A stretch of DNA of 64,000 nucleotides from Prochlorococcus sp. AG-347-M18 (GTDB taxonomy: Bacteria; Cyanobacteriota; Cyanobacteriia; PCC-6307; Cyanobiaceae): positions 1-64,000 of the forward strand of contig QCCT01000006.1 of NCBI GenBank assembly GCA_003281165.1. Direction: 5' to 3'. This document shows positions 1-10,057 of this stretch, in pieces. How positions within the stretch are numbered: the stretch's first letter is position 1; each line of letters starts with the position of its first letter. A program made the translations under genes and the position numbers. The notes beneath the pieces were generated by a model. The model ran no database searches. It had not been told where the DNA came from and saw only the letters and a program-made list of their open reading frames with translations.

Positions 1-1592
1 CCTCCAGGAGCTGCGGCTTCAGGTTCAGGAATGTCGGCCATTGCAACTTCTGTTGTTAGAAGCATAGCTGCAATAGATACTGAATCTTGAAGAGCTAATC
101 TTATTACTTTGGTTGGATCTAATATTCCTGAATCTTTTAAATCCTCATATTGTCCTGAATTAGCATTAAAGCCTTTATTAAGCCTTTGAATTTCAGCTAC
201 AACTACATCACCATTAAAACCAGCATTTATTGCTATTTGTTTGGTAGGTTCCAAAAGTGCTTCTTTAACTATATTTATCCCTGTTCTTAAATCATCTGAA
301 GATGTTTCACTTAAATTTAAAAGGTCATCAGATATTTCAATTAATGTTTGTCCTCCTCCAGAAACAACACCCTCTTCAATAGCAGCTTTCGTAGCATTAA
401 GGGAATCTTCGATTCTTAATTTTTTATACTTCATCTCTGTTTCTGTAGCAGCTCCTACTTTGATAAGAGCAACTCCTCCTGCTAGTTTGGCTATCCTTTC
501 ATTTATTTTATCCTGATCATACTCAGATTCAGTTATGTTAACTTCTCTCTTTAATTTCTCTACTCGCGCTTTAACTAAATCTTTAGTGTCTTCGAAGGCA
601 ACAATTGTAGTTTTATCCTTTGTGATAGTTATTTTTTTTGCTTTACCTAAATCATTGATCGATACTTTATCAAGGGTCATTGATTTATCTTCGCTAATTA
701 ACTTAGCCCCTGTAAGAATTGCAATATCTTCAAGGGCAGCTTTTCTTCTCTCCCCAAATAACGGAGCTCTTACGGAAGCTACATTTAAAACCCCACTATT
801 CTTATTCAAAACCAGAGTGGTTAAAGCCTCTCCTTCGATATCTTCAGCAAGAATTAGAAAAGGTGAGCCTGACTTCTGAATTTCTTCAAGTATTGGAACC
901 AAATCAACTAAAGTTGAGACTTTTTGATCAGTTATTAATATTTTAGGGTTTTCTAGTTCACAAACTTGTCTTTCTTGGTCTGTTACGAAATATGGAGAAC
1001 TATAACCTCTATCAAAAGACATTCCTTCAGTTATATCTAATTCTGTTTCTAGTGATTGAGATTCTTCAACAGTTATTACACCATCAGAAGTAACAATATC
1101 CATTGCTTTTGAAATTATAGATCCAATTTCTTCATCACCTCCAGCACTAACTGTTGCAACTTTTTGGATATCAGAACCACTTAATGAAATACTTTTGGAA
1201 GTTAATTTCTCTAAAACAACAGCTAGGCCAACCTCCATACCTTTTTTTAACTCCATAGGACTGGCACCAGAAGCAATGTTTTTTAATCCCTCCTGGACCA
1301 TCTTCTGAGTCAAAATAGTTGCTGTTGTTGTTCCATCACCAGCACTCTCTTTTGTCTTGGATGCAACTTGTTCTATTAATTTCGCACCTAAATTAGAAAT
1401 AGGGTTTTCAATCTCTATCTCTTTAGCAACTGTAGATCCATCTCTTACTATATCCGGCGAACCAAATTTCTTTTCTATTACAACGTTTTTTGCTTTTGGC
1501 CCAATAGTAACCTTTACTGCATTAGCTACAAAATTCACACCTTTTTCTAGAGCTTCTCTTGATTCATTAGAAAAACTTAACTGTTTAGCCAT
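1..1592 (-). CDS. groL: Chaperonin GroEL (60 kDa), 3' end beyond window
   Basis: ATP-dependent cytosolic folding chamber. The 530 complete codons visible include the N-terminal [18 protein letters not shown], the ATP-binding DGTTTAT stretch and the usual GroEL core without a break. The last visible residues ([10 protein letters not shown]) are already in the flexible C-terminal tail, so only a few codons are missing. The ATG at 1592 matches the family N-terminus. No groES lies directly upstream and no CIRCE operator is visible in the 131-base leader, which fits the solitary second GroEL of cyanobacteria (groEL2) rather than the groESL copy. The paralogue assignment is inference; the family call is certain. 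Confidence 0.97.
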   Translation of the reverse strand, partial: MAKQLSFSNESREALEKGVNFVANAVKVTIGPKAKNVVIEKKFGSPDIVRDGSTVAKEIEIENPISNLGAKLIEQVASKTKESAGDGTTTATILTQKMVQEGLKNIASGASPMELKKGMEVGLAVVLEKLTSKSISLSGSDIQKVATVSAGGDEEIGSIISKAMDIVTSDGVITVEESQSLETELDITEGMSFDRGYSSPYFVTDQERQVCELENPKILITDQKVSTLVDLVPILEEIQKSGSPFLILAEDIEGEALTTLVLNKNSGVLNVASVRAPLFGERRKAALEDIAILTGAKLISEDKSMTLDKVSINDLGKAKKITITKDKTTIVAFEDTKDLVKARVEKLKREVNITESEYDQDKINERIAKLAGGVALIKVGAATETEMKYKKLRIEDSLNATKAAIEEGVVSGGGQTLIEISDDLLNLSETSSDDLRTGINIVKEALLEPTKQIAINAGFNGDVVVAEIQRLNKGFNANSGQYEDLKDSGILDPTKVIRLALQDSVSIAAMLLTTEVAMADIPEPEAAAPG

Positions 1593-1723
1593 GTTTACGC
1601 GATCTTTATTCTTATTCTAATCTCCCATAGAATCATTTTTAAGGGATATTTAATTAAGTGGGGAAAGCCGAATTTCTTTTCATGAGAAGTACAAATTAAC
1701 TCAAATAAGAGTATCTTTAAGTT

Positions 1724-1903
1724 ATGGAAGAAACAAATAATCTTATTTTTACTCTTACCGCAATCCTCGCGATTGCTATGACATTAATATACTTTCCTTT
1801 AAGATTTTTCTTGACATTAACTGCTAGAAGTCGAAGACTTAAACTTTTACAGAAAATTAGAAGGTTAAGAGATGAATTGGGTCAGCCTTATGAAAGTACA
1901 TAA
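1724..1903 (+). CDS. Small conserved membrane protein, unknown function
   Basis: A 59-residue ORF from ATG with an N-terminal acidic stretch (MEETNN), one clear hydrophobic segment at about residues 8-30 (LIFTLTAILAIAMTLIYF) and then a strongly basic tail (RSRRLKLLQKIRRLRDELG). The layout suggests a single-pass inner or thylakoid membrane protein with a cytosolic basic helix. It is transcribed away from groEL, and its stop codon directly abuts the end of the convergent fabG. I do not recognise the family. The amphipathic composition and tight packing support a real gene, but no function can be assigned. Confidence 0.7.
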   Translation: MEETNNLIFTLTAILAIAMTLIYFPLRFFLTLTARSRRLKLLQKIRRLRDELGQPYEST

Positions 1904-2653
1904 TTAAATACTCATACCTCCATCTATACTTATTGTTTGCCCTGTAATGTAACTTCCAGCATTACTTGAAACTAAGAATGACACTAAGTTTGCAATTTGA
2001 GTACAACTTCCTAATTTCCCTAATGGGATAACTTTAAGTATCTCTTCAGTATTAAGTTTTTCAGTCATTTCTGTTTCTATAAAGCCTGGAGCTATTGCAT
2101 TTACGTTTATACCTCTTGAAGCAAATTCTTTAGCACAAGTTTTGGTGAATCCAATAACTCCTGCTTTAGCTGCAGAATAATTTGCTTGACCGGGATTACC
2201 AATTATTCCAACAACAGATGAAATATTTACGATACTACCACTTCTTTTTTTCATCATAAATTTTGAAGCGTATTTTGTACAAAGAAAAACCCCTTTTAAG
2301 TTTGTATTTAATACATCATCCCATTGTTCCGATTTCATTCTCATCAATAGTCCATCTCTAGTAATACCAGCATTGTTAATAAGAATATCAATGGAGCCAT
2401 TTATTTTTATGATTTCTTCAAAAGCTGAACTGACAGAATCCTCTCTTGATACATCAAATTTTAATTTATGAGCTTTACCTCCCGAATTTTTTATTGAATT
2501 TACAACTTCTTCAGCTTTTTCATCAGAAGAAGAGTAATTAATAAAAACTTCTGCTCCTAGGCGGCTTAGTTCTAAAGCAATTTCTTTACCAATTCCTCTG
2601 CTAGCTCCAGTGATTAAAGCAACTTTGCCTGATAATGAATCTGTATTGGACAT
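1904..2653 (-). CDS. fabG: 3-oxoacyl-[acyl-carrier-protein] reductase
   Basis: NADPH-dependent reduction of 3-oxoacyl-ACP in each cycle of type II fatty acid synthesis, cytosolic. At 249 residues it is a full-length short-chain dehydrogenase: TGASRGIG nucleotide-binding motif at residues 15-22, NNAGIT, the catalytic Ser in the ISSVVG stretch, YSAAK with catalytic Tyr and Lys, and a C-terminal GQTISIDGGM that is typical of FabG rather than other SDRs. The ATG at 2653 places the glycine motif at the usual distance. It is divergent from ispD across a 92-base gap. Confidence 0.95.
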   Translation of the reverse strand: MSNTDSLSGKVALITGASRGIGKEIALELSRLGAEVFINYSSSDEKAEEVVNSIKNSGGKAHKLKFDVSREDSVSSAFEEIIKINGSIDILINNAGITRDGLLMRMKSEQWDDVLNTNLKGVFLCTKYASKFMMKKRSGSIVNISSVVGIIGNPGQANYSAAKAGVIGFTKTCAKEFASRGINVNAIAPGFIETEMTEKLNTEEILKVIPLGKLGSCTQIANLVSFLVSSNAGSYITGQTISIDGGMSI

Positions 2654-2745
2654 TGTGAAATTTTATAATTTTCAATCGTAGTACTATTTGTGTAAAGATA
2701 TTGCTTTTATTTATAATTGTCTCGAAATTATTAAGTACTTCTATT

Positions 2746-3417
2746 GTGCATTTTTTAATACCAGCTGCAGGAAGTGGTAGCAGAATGAAAGCTGGAAAAA
2801 ATAAATTACTTATTGATTTAGAGGGAGAGTCTTTAATTTATTGGACACTTAAATCTGTATTTTCTGCAAGCTCAACAAACTGGGTTGGAATAATTGGGCA
2901 ACCGAAAGATAAAAATTTATTATTAAATTCAGCAAAGGATTTTGCCCAAAAAGTTCATTGGATTGATGGAGGTGAAACCAGACAACAGTCAGTTTTTAAT
3001 GGTTTAAAAGCGTTACCAAAAGATGCTAAAAAAGTTTTAATACATGATGGTGCTAGATGTCTAATTAATCCTGAATTGATAGACCTTTGTGCCAAGCAAT
3101 TAGATGAAAATGAAGCTGTAATTTTGGCTACTAAGGTAACTGACACAATAAAGATTGTTGATAATGAAGGTTTTATTAAAGAAACACCAAATAGAAATTA
3201 TTTATGGGCAGCGCAAACTCCTCAGGGCTTTTTAGTAGATAGATTAAAAAAAGCACATATGATGGCAATTGATAAAAAATGGAAAGTCACAGATGATGCC
3301 TCACTATTCGAAATGCTTAATTGGAAAGTTAAGATTATTGAAGGAACTTCTTCAAATATAAAGATTACATCCCCTATAGATTTGAAAATAGCAAAACTTT
3401 TTGTGAATAACTACTAG
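2746..3417 (+). CDS. ispD: 2-C-methyl-D-erythritol 4-phosphate cytidylyltransferase
   Basis: Transfers CMP from CTP to methylerythritol phosphate in the MEP isoprenoid pathway, which feeds carotenoids, phytol and plastoquinone. The nucleotidyltransferase signature PAAGSGSRMKAGKNK follows the start directly, and IHDGARCLI and TDTIK are also present. I chose the GTG at 2746 (223 residues) because family members begin only a few residues before the PAAGSG motif. The reading frame stays open up to a TTG at 2701, which would add 15 unlikely hydrophobic residues. It ends exactly where the convergent carboxypeptidase gene ends. Confidence 0.93.
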   Translation: MHFLIPAAGSGSRMKAGKNKLLIDLEGESLIYWTLKSVFSASSTNWVGIIGQPKDKNLLLNSAKDFAQKVHWIDGGETRQQSVFNGLKALPKDAKKVLIHDGARCLINPELIDLCAKQLDENEAVILATKVTDTIKIVDNEGFIKETPNRNYLWAAQTPQGFLVDRLKKAHMMAIDKKWKVTDDASLFEMLNWKVKIIEGTSSNIKITSPIDLKIAKLFVNNY

Positions 3418-4287
3418 TTAAAAAGGTTTATCGATACTAAGAGTGCCTTTATCACCATCTAAGGTTGCTTCATACCCTAATGGGATGCATGCATTCCCTG
3501 ATATGTGGCCTATTGGAAGGTCAAAAAGAATAGGAAAATCAAACTCTTGGAGTCTTTCAATAATGCAGTTTTTTAGTAAATCTTTCCATTCAAGTTCGCA
3601 GGAATCATTAGAAAAACTTCCGAATCCAATACCTGCAATTTCAGTAAGTGTTTTAGTCATCCTAAGGTAAGTTAACATGCGATCAATTTTATAAATATCT
3701 TCATTAATATCTTCAAAAATTATTATTTTCCCTTTGCAATCTGGAAAGTGAGTAGTACCAATTAAAAAAGTGGCAATAGTTAAGTTAGAAACGATAATTT
3801 CTCCTTTAGCTTTACCGCCTCTTAAAGGAATTCCTCTTATGTCCTCAACATATCCCTCAAAAAGTAAATTTCTTAATCTCTCAAGACTCCAATCGGGCTC
3901 TTTGAAAAGGCCAGTAACCATAGGCCCATGAATTGAACCTGTAAATCCTTGAGAATATTTAGATAGTAATAAAGAACATGTATCTGAGAATCCAAGCATT
4001 AAACCATGCTGCCAAGAAGGTTCTTTTTCTAATAGTCTTGCTGAGCCCCAACCTCCTTTTGCAAAAATGATTAGCTTACTATTTTGTGCTTTTTCTAGTT
4101 CTTCAAATCTAGTAGAATCATCACCTGCAAAATAACCAAATTTTTTTGACAAGGAATTATTTTTATTAATTTCCAAGCCCCAGTTTTTTAAAATTTCTAT
4201 CCCTTTTTGAAAATTTTCCTCTTCATCAATAAAGGAGCTAGGAGCTATTATATTTATTTGATCACCTTTTTTTAATCTGAAAATCAT
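3418..4287 (-). CDS. ldcA: LD-carboxypeptidase (peptidase S66 family)
   Basis: Predicted serine peptidase that removes the terminal D-Ala from murein tetrapeptides during cell-wall recycling. The 289 residues contain all three elements of the S66 triad: Ser101 in GFSDT, Glu192 in IIFEDINED and His261 in PIGHISGN, in the expected order and spacing. The N-terminus LKKGDQINIIAPSS is typical. No signal peptide is seen, consistent with a cytosolic recycling enzyme. The microcin-immunity protein MccF belongs to the same family, so the exact substrate is inferred. Confidence 0.85.
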   Translation of the reverse strand: MIFRLKKGDQINIIAPSSFIDEEENFQKGIEILKNWGLEINKNNSLSKKFGYFAGDDSTRFEELEKAQNSKLIIFAKGGWGSARLLEKEPSWQHGLMLGFSDTCSLLLSKYSQGFTGSIHGPMVTGLFKEPDWSLERLRNLLFEGYVEDIRGIPLRGGKAKGEIIVSNLTIATFLIGTTHFPDCKGKIIIFEDINEDIYKIDRMLTYLRMTKTLTEIAGIGFGSFSNDSCELEWKDLLKNCIIERLQEFDFPILFDLPIGHISGNACIPLGYEATLDGDKGTLSIDKPF

Positions 4288-4296
4288 ATTTAGAAT

Positions 4297-5205
4297 TTAT
4301 GAGGCAATAATAATTCCTAATAAAAGCACTCCTCCATAAATTGATTGATTTTTGAAGTGATTCCCAATATTTTTAATTGATTGCTTTTCCTCTGGAAATA
4401 CTTTTAATATGTCTCGCTGCATTAAGATTGTCGTCGTGAGCCAAATTGGCCAAAAAATAAAATCCATTTGATTAATAAATCCGCATAATGCGAGAAAAAT
4501 AGAAGTTAATAAATAACAAATTTGTATAGTTACTCTTGTATAATTCTGGAGGTTAACTGCGGAACTATTTATTCCAATTTTGATATCATATTTTTTATCT
4601 GCTAAAGCATAAATCGTGTCAAAGCCAAAAGTCCAAAAAATAGTAGCTAGCCAGCAAAACAATAAAACAATACTGTTCAAATTGCCTTCATTTGCGGCCC
4701 AAGGAATTAATACAGCAAAACCCCAACATATGGATAAGATTAATTGAGGATATTCAAACCATCTTTTTGCAGAAGGATAAATTAAAATAATAGGCAAAGC
4801 TAAAAAAGCAAGTGAAATTGAAAGAATCCTGCCAGGTTGAGGTAGTGACAAAGTCAAAAAGAAACTACATAAAATTAAAAAGAAAAGAATTGAATAAGCC
4901 GTTTTGAGACTTATTCTATTTGCGGCAAGAGGTCTATTTTTTGTCCTAATAACTTTTTGATCAATTTTTTTATCCCAAATATCATTAACTACGCAGCCTA
5001 GTCCACTTACTAATAGCCCTCCAAGTATTATTCTTAACAACATTAAAAATGTTGGATTAGCGCCGGGAGTTAAATATAAACTCCACCCAGCAGGTATAAG
5101 TAAGATCATTCTTCCAGTCGGCTTATTCCACCTTAATAATTCAAAAAAAGTACTTAATCTAATTTTTCTATTTTTGTTCTGCATATACCCTATTGTATAT
5201 TTCAT
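4297..5205 (-). CDS. ubiA: 4-hydroxybenzoate polyprenyltransferase (UbiA family)
   Basis: Membrane prenyltransferase that attaches a polyprenyl tail to 4-hydroxybenzoate. In cyanobacteria this is an early step of plastoquinone-9 synthesis. The two Asp-rich prenyl-diphosphate/Mg sites are seen, NDIWDKKID (about residues 89-97) and YALADKKYD (about 204-212), separated by hydrophobic helices (about eight in all). Length 302 is normal. An alternative ATG at 5184 would shorten it by seven residues; neither start has a good Shine-Dalgarno. It lies 9 bases upstream of ldcA, probably co-transcribed. Confidence 0.93.
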   Translation of the reverse strand: MKYTIGYMQNKNRKIRLSTFFELLRWNKPTGRMILLIPAGWSLYLTPGANPTFLMLLRIILGGLLVSGLGCVVNDIWDKKIDQKVIRTKNRPLAANRISLKTAYSILFFLILCSFFLTLSLPQPGRILSISLAFLALPIILIYPSAKRWFEYPQLILSICWGFAVLIPWAANEGNLNSIVLLFCWLATIFWTFGFDTIYALADKKYDIKIGINSSAVNLQNYTRVTIQICYLLTSIFLALCGFINQMDFIFWPIWLTTTILMQRDILKVFPEEKQSIKNIGNHFKNQSIYGGVLLLGIIIAS

Positions 5206-5309
5206 AACTTTAAATAATCTTACTAGGATTAAATGATTTCTATTATTTAATAATCAATCTTGGGTATATTTATTAATGGATTAAAGATATCTACATCTTA
5301 TAAAAAGAA

Positions 5310-6905
5310 ATGATAAAGAAACAAGATTTAAGATATTTTCAAGAAAAGCAAATTTTAGTAGCTTCTATAGATATTGGAACTAACTCTACACATCTCTTGG
5401 TAGCAGAAATTAATCTAGAATTAAAATCATTTTCAATAAAATTCACTGATAAATCAACCACTCGTCTTGGTGAAAGAGATGAGGAGGGTAATCTTACTGA
5501 AGAATCAATCCAAAGAGCATTAGTTACTCTTAAGCGATTTAAGGAATATTGTAAAAGTAATGGAGTAAAGCAAATAGTAACAGCAGCAACAAGTGCAGTT
5601 AGGGAAGCTCCAAATGGTCAAGATTTTATTAGAACAGTTCTTGAAGAAACTGATATTCAAATAGAAATGATAAGTGGTTCTGAGGAAGCCAGATTAATTT
5701 ACCTTGGTGTTCTTTCTGGTATGGCTTTTAAAGATCAGTCTTTTGTAATCATAGATATTGGAGGAGGATCTACAGAACTAATTCTTGCAGATAAAAAAGA
5801 TGCTATAGCTCTAACTAGTTCGAGAATTGGAGCGGTAAGACTTAAAAATGATTTTTTAAATAAAGAGTCTATAAATTCAGAAAGATTGAGTTTTCTAACA
5901 ACTTTTATTGAAGGATCTTTAGAACCCTCTGTTCGAAAAATAAAGAGTAGATCTAAGGGAGATAAGCCTTTATCTTTGATTGCAACCAGTGGCACTGCAA
6001 CCTCATTAGGAAATTTGATTTCAGATGATTTGGGAGAATCTAAACAAAAGTTGCATGGTTATAAATTTAAAAGGGAAAATTTACAAAATGTATTGGATAA
6101 ACTTATTAAATTGCCAGTTTCGGAAATCAAGAAAATACCTTCATTAAGTGAAAGAAGAGCAGAAATAATTATTCCAGGAGCATTGATATTAAACACCGCA
6201 ATGAAGATGTTGAACTTTAATGAATTAATAATAAGTGAGAGGGCGCTTCGAGAAGGTTTGGTTGTAGATTGGATGCTTCGTAAAGGGATAATTAAAAACG
6301 AGTTAAATATTCAAAGTAATATTAGAAAAACAACCATAGTTCATCAGGCCAGAAAGTTTGGAGTAGATAATACAAGAGCTGAGAAAGTTATTGATATTGC
6401 ATTTCAAATCTATGATCAGACTAAAAATATCTTCCATAGCGATTATGACCCTAAAGCTAAAGAACTTCTTTGGGCAGCTTCTAATCTTTATAATTGCGGG
6501 AAATACGTGAATGTTGGTTCATATCACAAACACTCTTGGTACTTAATAAAAAATTGTGAGTTGTTGGGATATTCTGAAGCAGAAACAAATATTATTGCTT
6601 CAATTGCTAGGTACCATAGAAAGACTCTACCCAAGAAAAGACATGAGTCTTGGCAAAATTTAATATCCAAAGAAGATAAAACATTAGTTCTTGAAATGTC
6701 ATTAATCCTGAGACTAGCAGCATCTCTTGATCAAAGACCTGATAAGGTGATCTCCTCAGTTCAAATAAAATTGCAGGAAAATATTCTTACATTTGAACTT
6801 TTACCTTTAAATAGAAACCATGATCTTCTTCTTGAAAAATGGAACTTAGGATTATGCCGTAATGTAATAAAAGAAGTAAAGAATTTGAATTTAAAAGTTA
6901 TTTAG
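5310..6905 (+). CDS. ppx: Exopolyphosphatase (Ppx/GppA family)
   Basis: Releases phosphate from polyphosphate chain ends, or hydrolyses pppGpp. It has the actin-like ATPase fold seen as SIDIGTNSTHLL at residues 19-30 and IDIGGGSTEL at 148-157. An HD-like C-terminal domain follows (YHKHSW, ARYHRK), as in the long Ppx/GppA proteins. The 531-residue length fits Ppx rather than the short forms. Ppx and GppA activities cannot be separated by sequence alone; polyphosphate turnover is plausible for a phosphate-limited marine cell. The 3' end overlaps the convergent RodZ-like gene by 8 bases. Confidence 0.9.
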   Translation: MIKKQDLRYFQEKQILVASIDIGTNSTHLLVAEINLELKSFSIKFTDKSTTRLGERDEEGNLTEESIQRALVTLKRFKEYCKSNGVKQIVTAATSAVREAPNGQDFIRTVLEETDIQIEMISGSEEARLIYLGVLSGMAFKDQSFVIIDIGGGSTELILADKKDAIALTSSRIGAVRLKNDFLNKESINSERLSFLTTFIEGSLEPSVRKIKSRSKGDKPLSLIATSGTATSLGNLISDDLGESKQKLHGYKFKRENLQNVLDKLIKLPVSEIKKIPSLSERRAEIIIPGALILNTAMKMLNFNELIISERALREGLVVDWMLRKGIIKNELNIQSNIRKTTIVHQARKFGVDNTRAEKVIDIAFQIYDQTKNIFHSDYDPKAKELLWAASNLYNCGKYVNVGSYHKHSWYLIKNCELLGYSEAETNIIASIARYHRKTLPKKRHESWQNLISKEDKTLVLEMSLILRLAASLDQRPDKVISSVQIKLQENILTFELLPLNRNHDLLLEKWNLGLCRNVIKEVKNLNLKVI

Positions 6906-7392
6906 TTTTTTTAATAAGTTCTTGTTTTGGAGTTTGATTCTGAGAAGAGTCTGAAAATAAATTGAAAATTAAGGACGAAGCGATTAGTCCGAGAAAGCCT
7001 GAAATTAAAATAAATATTAGGAATCCAACTGGATTAAAATTCTTAGATTGCCTAGATTTGTAATTTTTTTTGGATACTTCTTCAACTATTTCTTCAATTT
7101 TCACTTCTTTCCTCTCTGTCTTGAATTCATCCATTAAAAATTCTGTATCAAGTTTGAGCTTCTGTGAAATCCGTCTAATCATTGCTTTGATAAATACTTT
7201 TTCAGGCAGTTTTTCTTCATTACCTTCTTCTATGGCTTCAAGTTGATGAGCTCCGATTTTTAAATCAGAAGCCAATTCTTCAATAGATTGGTTTTTACTT
7301 AACCTAGCCTCTTTAATGAAATTTCCGATTCTCTTTAAAGAGGAATCTTCTCCTTTATTGTTGATTTCTGAAACAGATTTTATTTCTTTCAA
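6898..7392 (-). CDS. Helix-turn-helix membrane protein, short RodZ-like
   Basis: Has a cytosolic HTH_25/Xre-type domain at about residues 20-90 (GNFIKEARLSKNQSIEELAS, LKIGAHQLEAIEEG), a charged linker, then one membrane segment near residues 127-147 (PVGFLIFILISGFLGLIASS) and a very short tail. RodZ, which links MreB to cell-wall synthesis, has the same order plus a large periplasmic domain that is essentially absent here. The start codon is TTG. A role in cell shape is inferred from architecture only; a membrane-anchored DNA-binding regulator remains possible. Confidence 0.7.
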   Translation of the reverse strand: MKEIKSVSEINNKGEDSSLKRIGNFIKEARLSKNQSIEELASDLKIGAHQLEAIEEGNEEKLPEKVFIKAMIRRISQKLKLDTEFLMDEFKTERKEVKIEEIVEEVSKKNYKSRQSKNFNPVGFLIFILISGFLGLIASSLIFNLFSDSSQNQTPKQELIKKTK

Positions 7393-7447
7393 AATAAGTA
7401 AATTTTTACTAATTATAGTAATTAATATTTTTCTAACAACTTAAAGA

Positions 7448-8203
7448 TTATTTATTCCTAAAGAGATGTCTATAAGATGGATTATAAAGATTGGATCTTT
7501 TTTGAGATTTACTAATTGCTGGACTAATTATGTAAATGGTTGTTCTGATAAGTCTTTTCTCAATAGAAAATTTTTCCATATCTTTTAATTCTATTAATGA
7601 TGTCCAACCATCATCCCAAGATACTCTGAATCCAACTATCACTTTAGTCTCTGGAGGGTAGAACTCTAGTAGAGTTTCTTGAGATCTTTTCACATGCCTA
7701 GCACTTAGATAAAGACATATAGAGGAATTGTGTTTGGCAAGATCTTTCAGAGATTCTTTTTCGGGCATCCCTGTTCGCCCTCCTGCTCTAGTTAAAATTA
7801 TTGTTTGCGTTACCTCAGGGATGGTTAACTCAGCTTCATGATATGCTGCAGCAACTTGAAAAGCACTTACTCCAGGAACAACCTCGGTTTTAATTTTTTC
7901 GTTTTTTAAAATTTCGATTTGCTCTCTAATTGCTCCAAAAAGGCAAGGGTCTCCATCATGCAACCTTACAACAGTTTTCCCTGCTTGGAATTTTTCTATC
8001 ATAATTAGGGTAATTTGCTCTAAGTTGAGCGAACTCGTTTTTATTTTTTCAGAACCTTCTTTAGCAAAATCTAAAATTTTTTCAGGAATTAGAGAATCAG
8101 TCCAAATAATAACATCTGCAATTTTTATCTTTTTTAATGCTTTTAAAGTTAATAATTCTGGATCGCCTGGACCAACACCAATAAAGGATATTTTTTTATC
8201 CAT
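7448..8203 (-). CDS. cobM: Precorrin-4 C11-methyltransferase
   Basis: SAM-dependent methylation at C-11 in the corrin ring-contraction part of cobalamin synthesis. The tetrapyrrole-methylase fold is shown by [13 protein letters not shown] at the N-terminus, [11 protein letters not shown], and [13 protein letters not shown], all in order. The ATG at 8203 (251 residues) starts right before the glycine-rich motif; an in-frame GTG at 8221 is less likely. Its first bases overlap the end of lgt by 8 bases, so translation may be coupled. No cobalamin riboswitch-like structure is visible upstream. Confidence 0.93.
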   Translation of the reverse strand: MDKKISFIGVGPGDPELLTLKALKKIKIADVIIWTDSLIPEKILDFAKEGSEKIKTSSLNLEQITLIMIEKFQAGKTVVRLHDGDPCLFGAIREQIEILKNEKIKTEVVPGVSAFQVAAAYHEAELTIPEVTQTIILTRAGGRTGMPEKESLKDLAKHNSSICLYLSARHVKRSQETLLEFYPPETKVIVGFRVSWDDGWTSLIELKDMEKFSIEKRLIRTTIYIISPAISKSQKRSNLYNPSYRHLFRNK

Positions 8204-9089
8204 TCTTTCTATTTTTCCCACTATATGTTCTCAATCTTAAAAAAAATATTCCAATTAATCCAGAAGAAAATAGAAAAATACTTATAAATTGAGCCATTCT
8301 TATTCCGCCATCACAGAAAGGTGGAAGTCCACCAAGGCATAGTGGGTCAGTTCTTAAACCTTCAATCCAGAATCTTCCAAAGCTATAACTTATTAAATAA
8401 AGACAGCTAATAAAGCCAGGCCTGAAAAAATCTGTTTTATTTTGTTTATTAAAGGTAATAATAAGGACGATGAAAATTAAAAGATTCCAGAATGACTCAT
8501 AGAGAAATGTAGGATGAAAAAATTCATAATTCATAAATTCTAAAGGCCTATTTTGGATAGGTATAAATAATTTCCAAGGCAAATTTGTAGGAACTCCAAA
8601 AGCTTCATTATTGAAAAAATTTCCCCACCTTCCTATTGATTGTCCAAGAATAATCGAGGGTATTAATATATCTATAAAAGTTTTTAAATTGATTTTTTTC
8701 GACTTACAGAAATAGATAATTGATATTAATCCTCCAATTAGACCTCCATGGATTGCTATGCCTCCTTCCCAAACTGCAAGAAAAGAAGGTATTTGAATGA
8801 TGTTATTTAATATTTCAAAAGAAGTAAAAAAGTTCTCTCCGCTATATTGCCTCCACTCAAAAATTACGTAATAAGCTCTAGCTCCAATTATTGAAGAGAT
8901 TATTAATGATGGAAGTATTTCACTAATGTACTCTGGGTTAATATTTCTTGCCTTTGCTAGTTTTTTAGAGACAAATAGGCCTATTAAAACAGAAACCGAA
9001 ATAAGAAGTCCGTACCATCTAATAGTTATTAATCCTAAATTTAAAAAAGTTTCTCCTGGAGATTGTATAAAAGCTTGAAGTATAAGCAT
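8196..9089 (-). CDS. lgt: Prolipoprotein diacylglyceryl transferase
   Basis: Integral membrane enzyme that transfers diacylglycerol from phosphatidylglycerol to the lipobox cysteine of prelipoproteins. The 297 residues form about seven membrane helices. The Lgt signature [13 protein letters not shown] with its essential Arg is present, as are HGGLIGG and the C-terminal [12 protein letters not shown]. It lies 10 bases downstream of petA on the same strand and overlaps cobM, so it may be the middle gene of a petC-petA-lgt-cobM transcript. Confidence 0.96.
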   Translation of the reverse strand: MLILQAFIQSPGETFLNLGLITIRWYGLLISVSVLIGLFVSKKLAKARNINPEYISEILPSLIISSIIGARAYYVIFEWRQYSGENFFTSFEILNNIIQIPSFLAVWEGGIAIHGGLIGGLISIIYFCKSKKINLKTFIDILIPSIILGQSIGRWGNFFNNEAFGVPTNLPWKLFIPIQNRPLEFMNYEFFHPTFLYESFWNLLIFIVLIITFNKQNKTDFFRPGFISCLYLISYSFGRFWIEGLRTDPLCLGGLPPFCDGGIRMAQFISIFLFSSGLIGIFFLRLRTYSGKNRKNG

Positions 9090-9099
9090 TTAGAGAAAG

Positions 9100-10053
9100 T
9101 TAGATACCCTCTGCTGCTTGTACTTTTTCAACCTGTTTTTTCTTTAATACTAAAAGTATTTGTGTTAGGCCTACACCAATGAAGAATGCAATCAATCCAA
9201 TAACTCTATAAGGGCTCTGAAGTACAACCTCGGCATCTAATTGCCCAAAGCCACCAACGTTGGGATCATTGGTAAGAGGGTCACCTACATTAATTTTGTC
9301 TTGCGCTTTTACGATAAGTTGAGGACCAACAGGTACTGCTTCAGTAGTAATTTCTCCATTATCGTTTTCTATATTGACTTGATAGCTACCATCTTCAATT
9401 GTTTCTATTGAATTTACAGTTCCTGCGGTGGAAGAAGTGAATACTACATTATTGCTCTTATCTCCAGTTGGATATACCTGACCTCTACCTCTATTGCCTC
9501 CAATATGTAAAGAGTATTTCCCATAGTGATATTCTTTATTAGTGGATGGGTCAGGGGAAAGCACAGGGAAAACGATTTCTTTATTAGTATCGCCAGGTAA
9601 AGGTCCGACAATAATGATATTATCTTTATCTTCACTGTAGTTAGTGAAATAAACCCCTTCTGTCTCTTCTTTTATTTCTTCAGTCCATCTTTCTTGTGGA
9701 GCAAGTTTAAAGCCATCAGGCAGCATTACAACAGCACCAACTTGTAATGGGACTTCCGAACCATCAGCCCCTATCTCTTTTAAATCATTTTTGTAGGGTA
9801 TTTTGACTACAGCTTTGAAAACACTGTCTGCTCCAACAGATTGTGGAACCTCTGCAATTGTAGGCATCTGAGCTAGATGACAATTTGCACAGACTATCTT
9901 ACCTGTGGCTTCTCTTGGGGATTCGTAGTTTTGCTGAGCCCAAAATGGATAAGCAAAACTGATCTCTGGATAAAACACAATGCTTGAAATGAAAAGCAGA
10001 GTACAGATAAATAAACTTGTTTTTTTCATGATTTGATTTTTAAGACTTTTCAT
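9100..10053 (-). CDS. petA: Cytochrome f, cytochrome b6f complex
   Basis: c-type cytochrome carrying electrons from the Rieske centre to plastocyanin in the thylakoid lumen. A signal peptide at residues 1-34 ends in SFA and is followed by mature YPFWAQQ, whose Tyr is the axial haem ligand. The haem attachment site CANCH is at 55-59, and a C-terminal membrane anchor is followed by a basic stroma-side tail ([10 protein letters not shown]). I chose the ATG at 10053 (317 residues) because a GGTGG sequence lies about 9 bases upstream, inside the petC stop region; the ATG at 10029 has no such site. Four bases separate it from petC. Confidence 0.97.
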   Translation of the reverse strand: MKSLKNQIMKKTSLFICTLLFISSIVFYPEISFAYPFWAQQNYESPREATGKIVCANCHLAQMPTIAEVPQSVGADSVFKAVVKIPYKNDLKEIGADGSEVPLQVGAVVMLPDGFKLAPQERWTEEIKEETEGVYFTNYSEDKDNIIIVGPLPGDTNKEIVFPVLSPDPSTNKEYHYGKYSLHIGGNRGRGQVYPTGDKSNNVVFTSSTAGTVNSIETIEDGSYQVNIENDNGEITTEAVPVGPQLIVKAQDKINVGDPLTNDPNVGGFGQLDAEVVLQSPYRVIGLIAFFIGVGLTQILLVLKKKQVEKVQAAEGI

Positions 10054-10057
10054 TTTT

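Noticed and set aside
1593-1723. CIRCE-like inverted repeat (ACTC...GAGT) in the groEL leader
   Set aside because: The arms are only about four bases with a six-base spacer; CIRCE has nine-base arms TTAGCACTC/GAGTGCTAA with nine bases between.
8203-8240. Cobalamin riboswitch near cobM, and likewise near cobK and cobO
   Set aside because: The leaders are short (genes overlap or are within about 35 bases of neighbours) and no B12-box-like conserved stretch is visible.
9444-9635. Open frame antisense-like within petA
   Set aside because: It is an alternative frame of the cytochrome f gene with no similarity to any protein I recognise and no ribosome-binding site.
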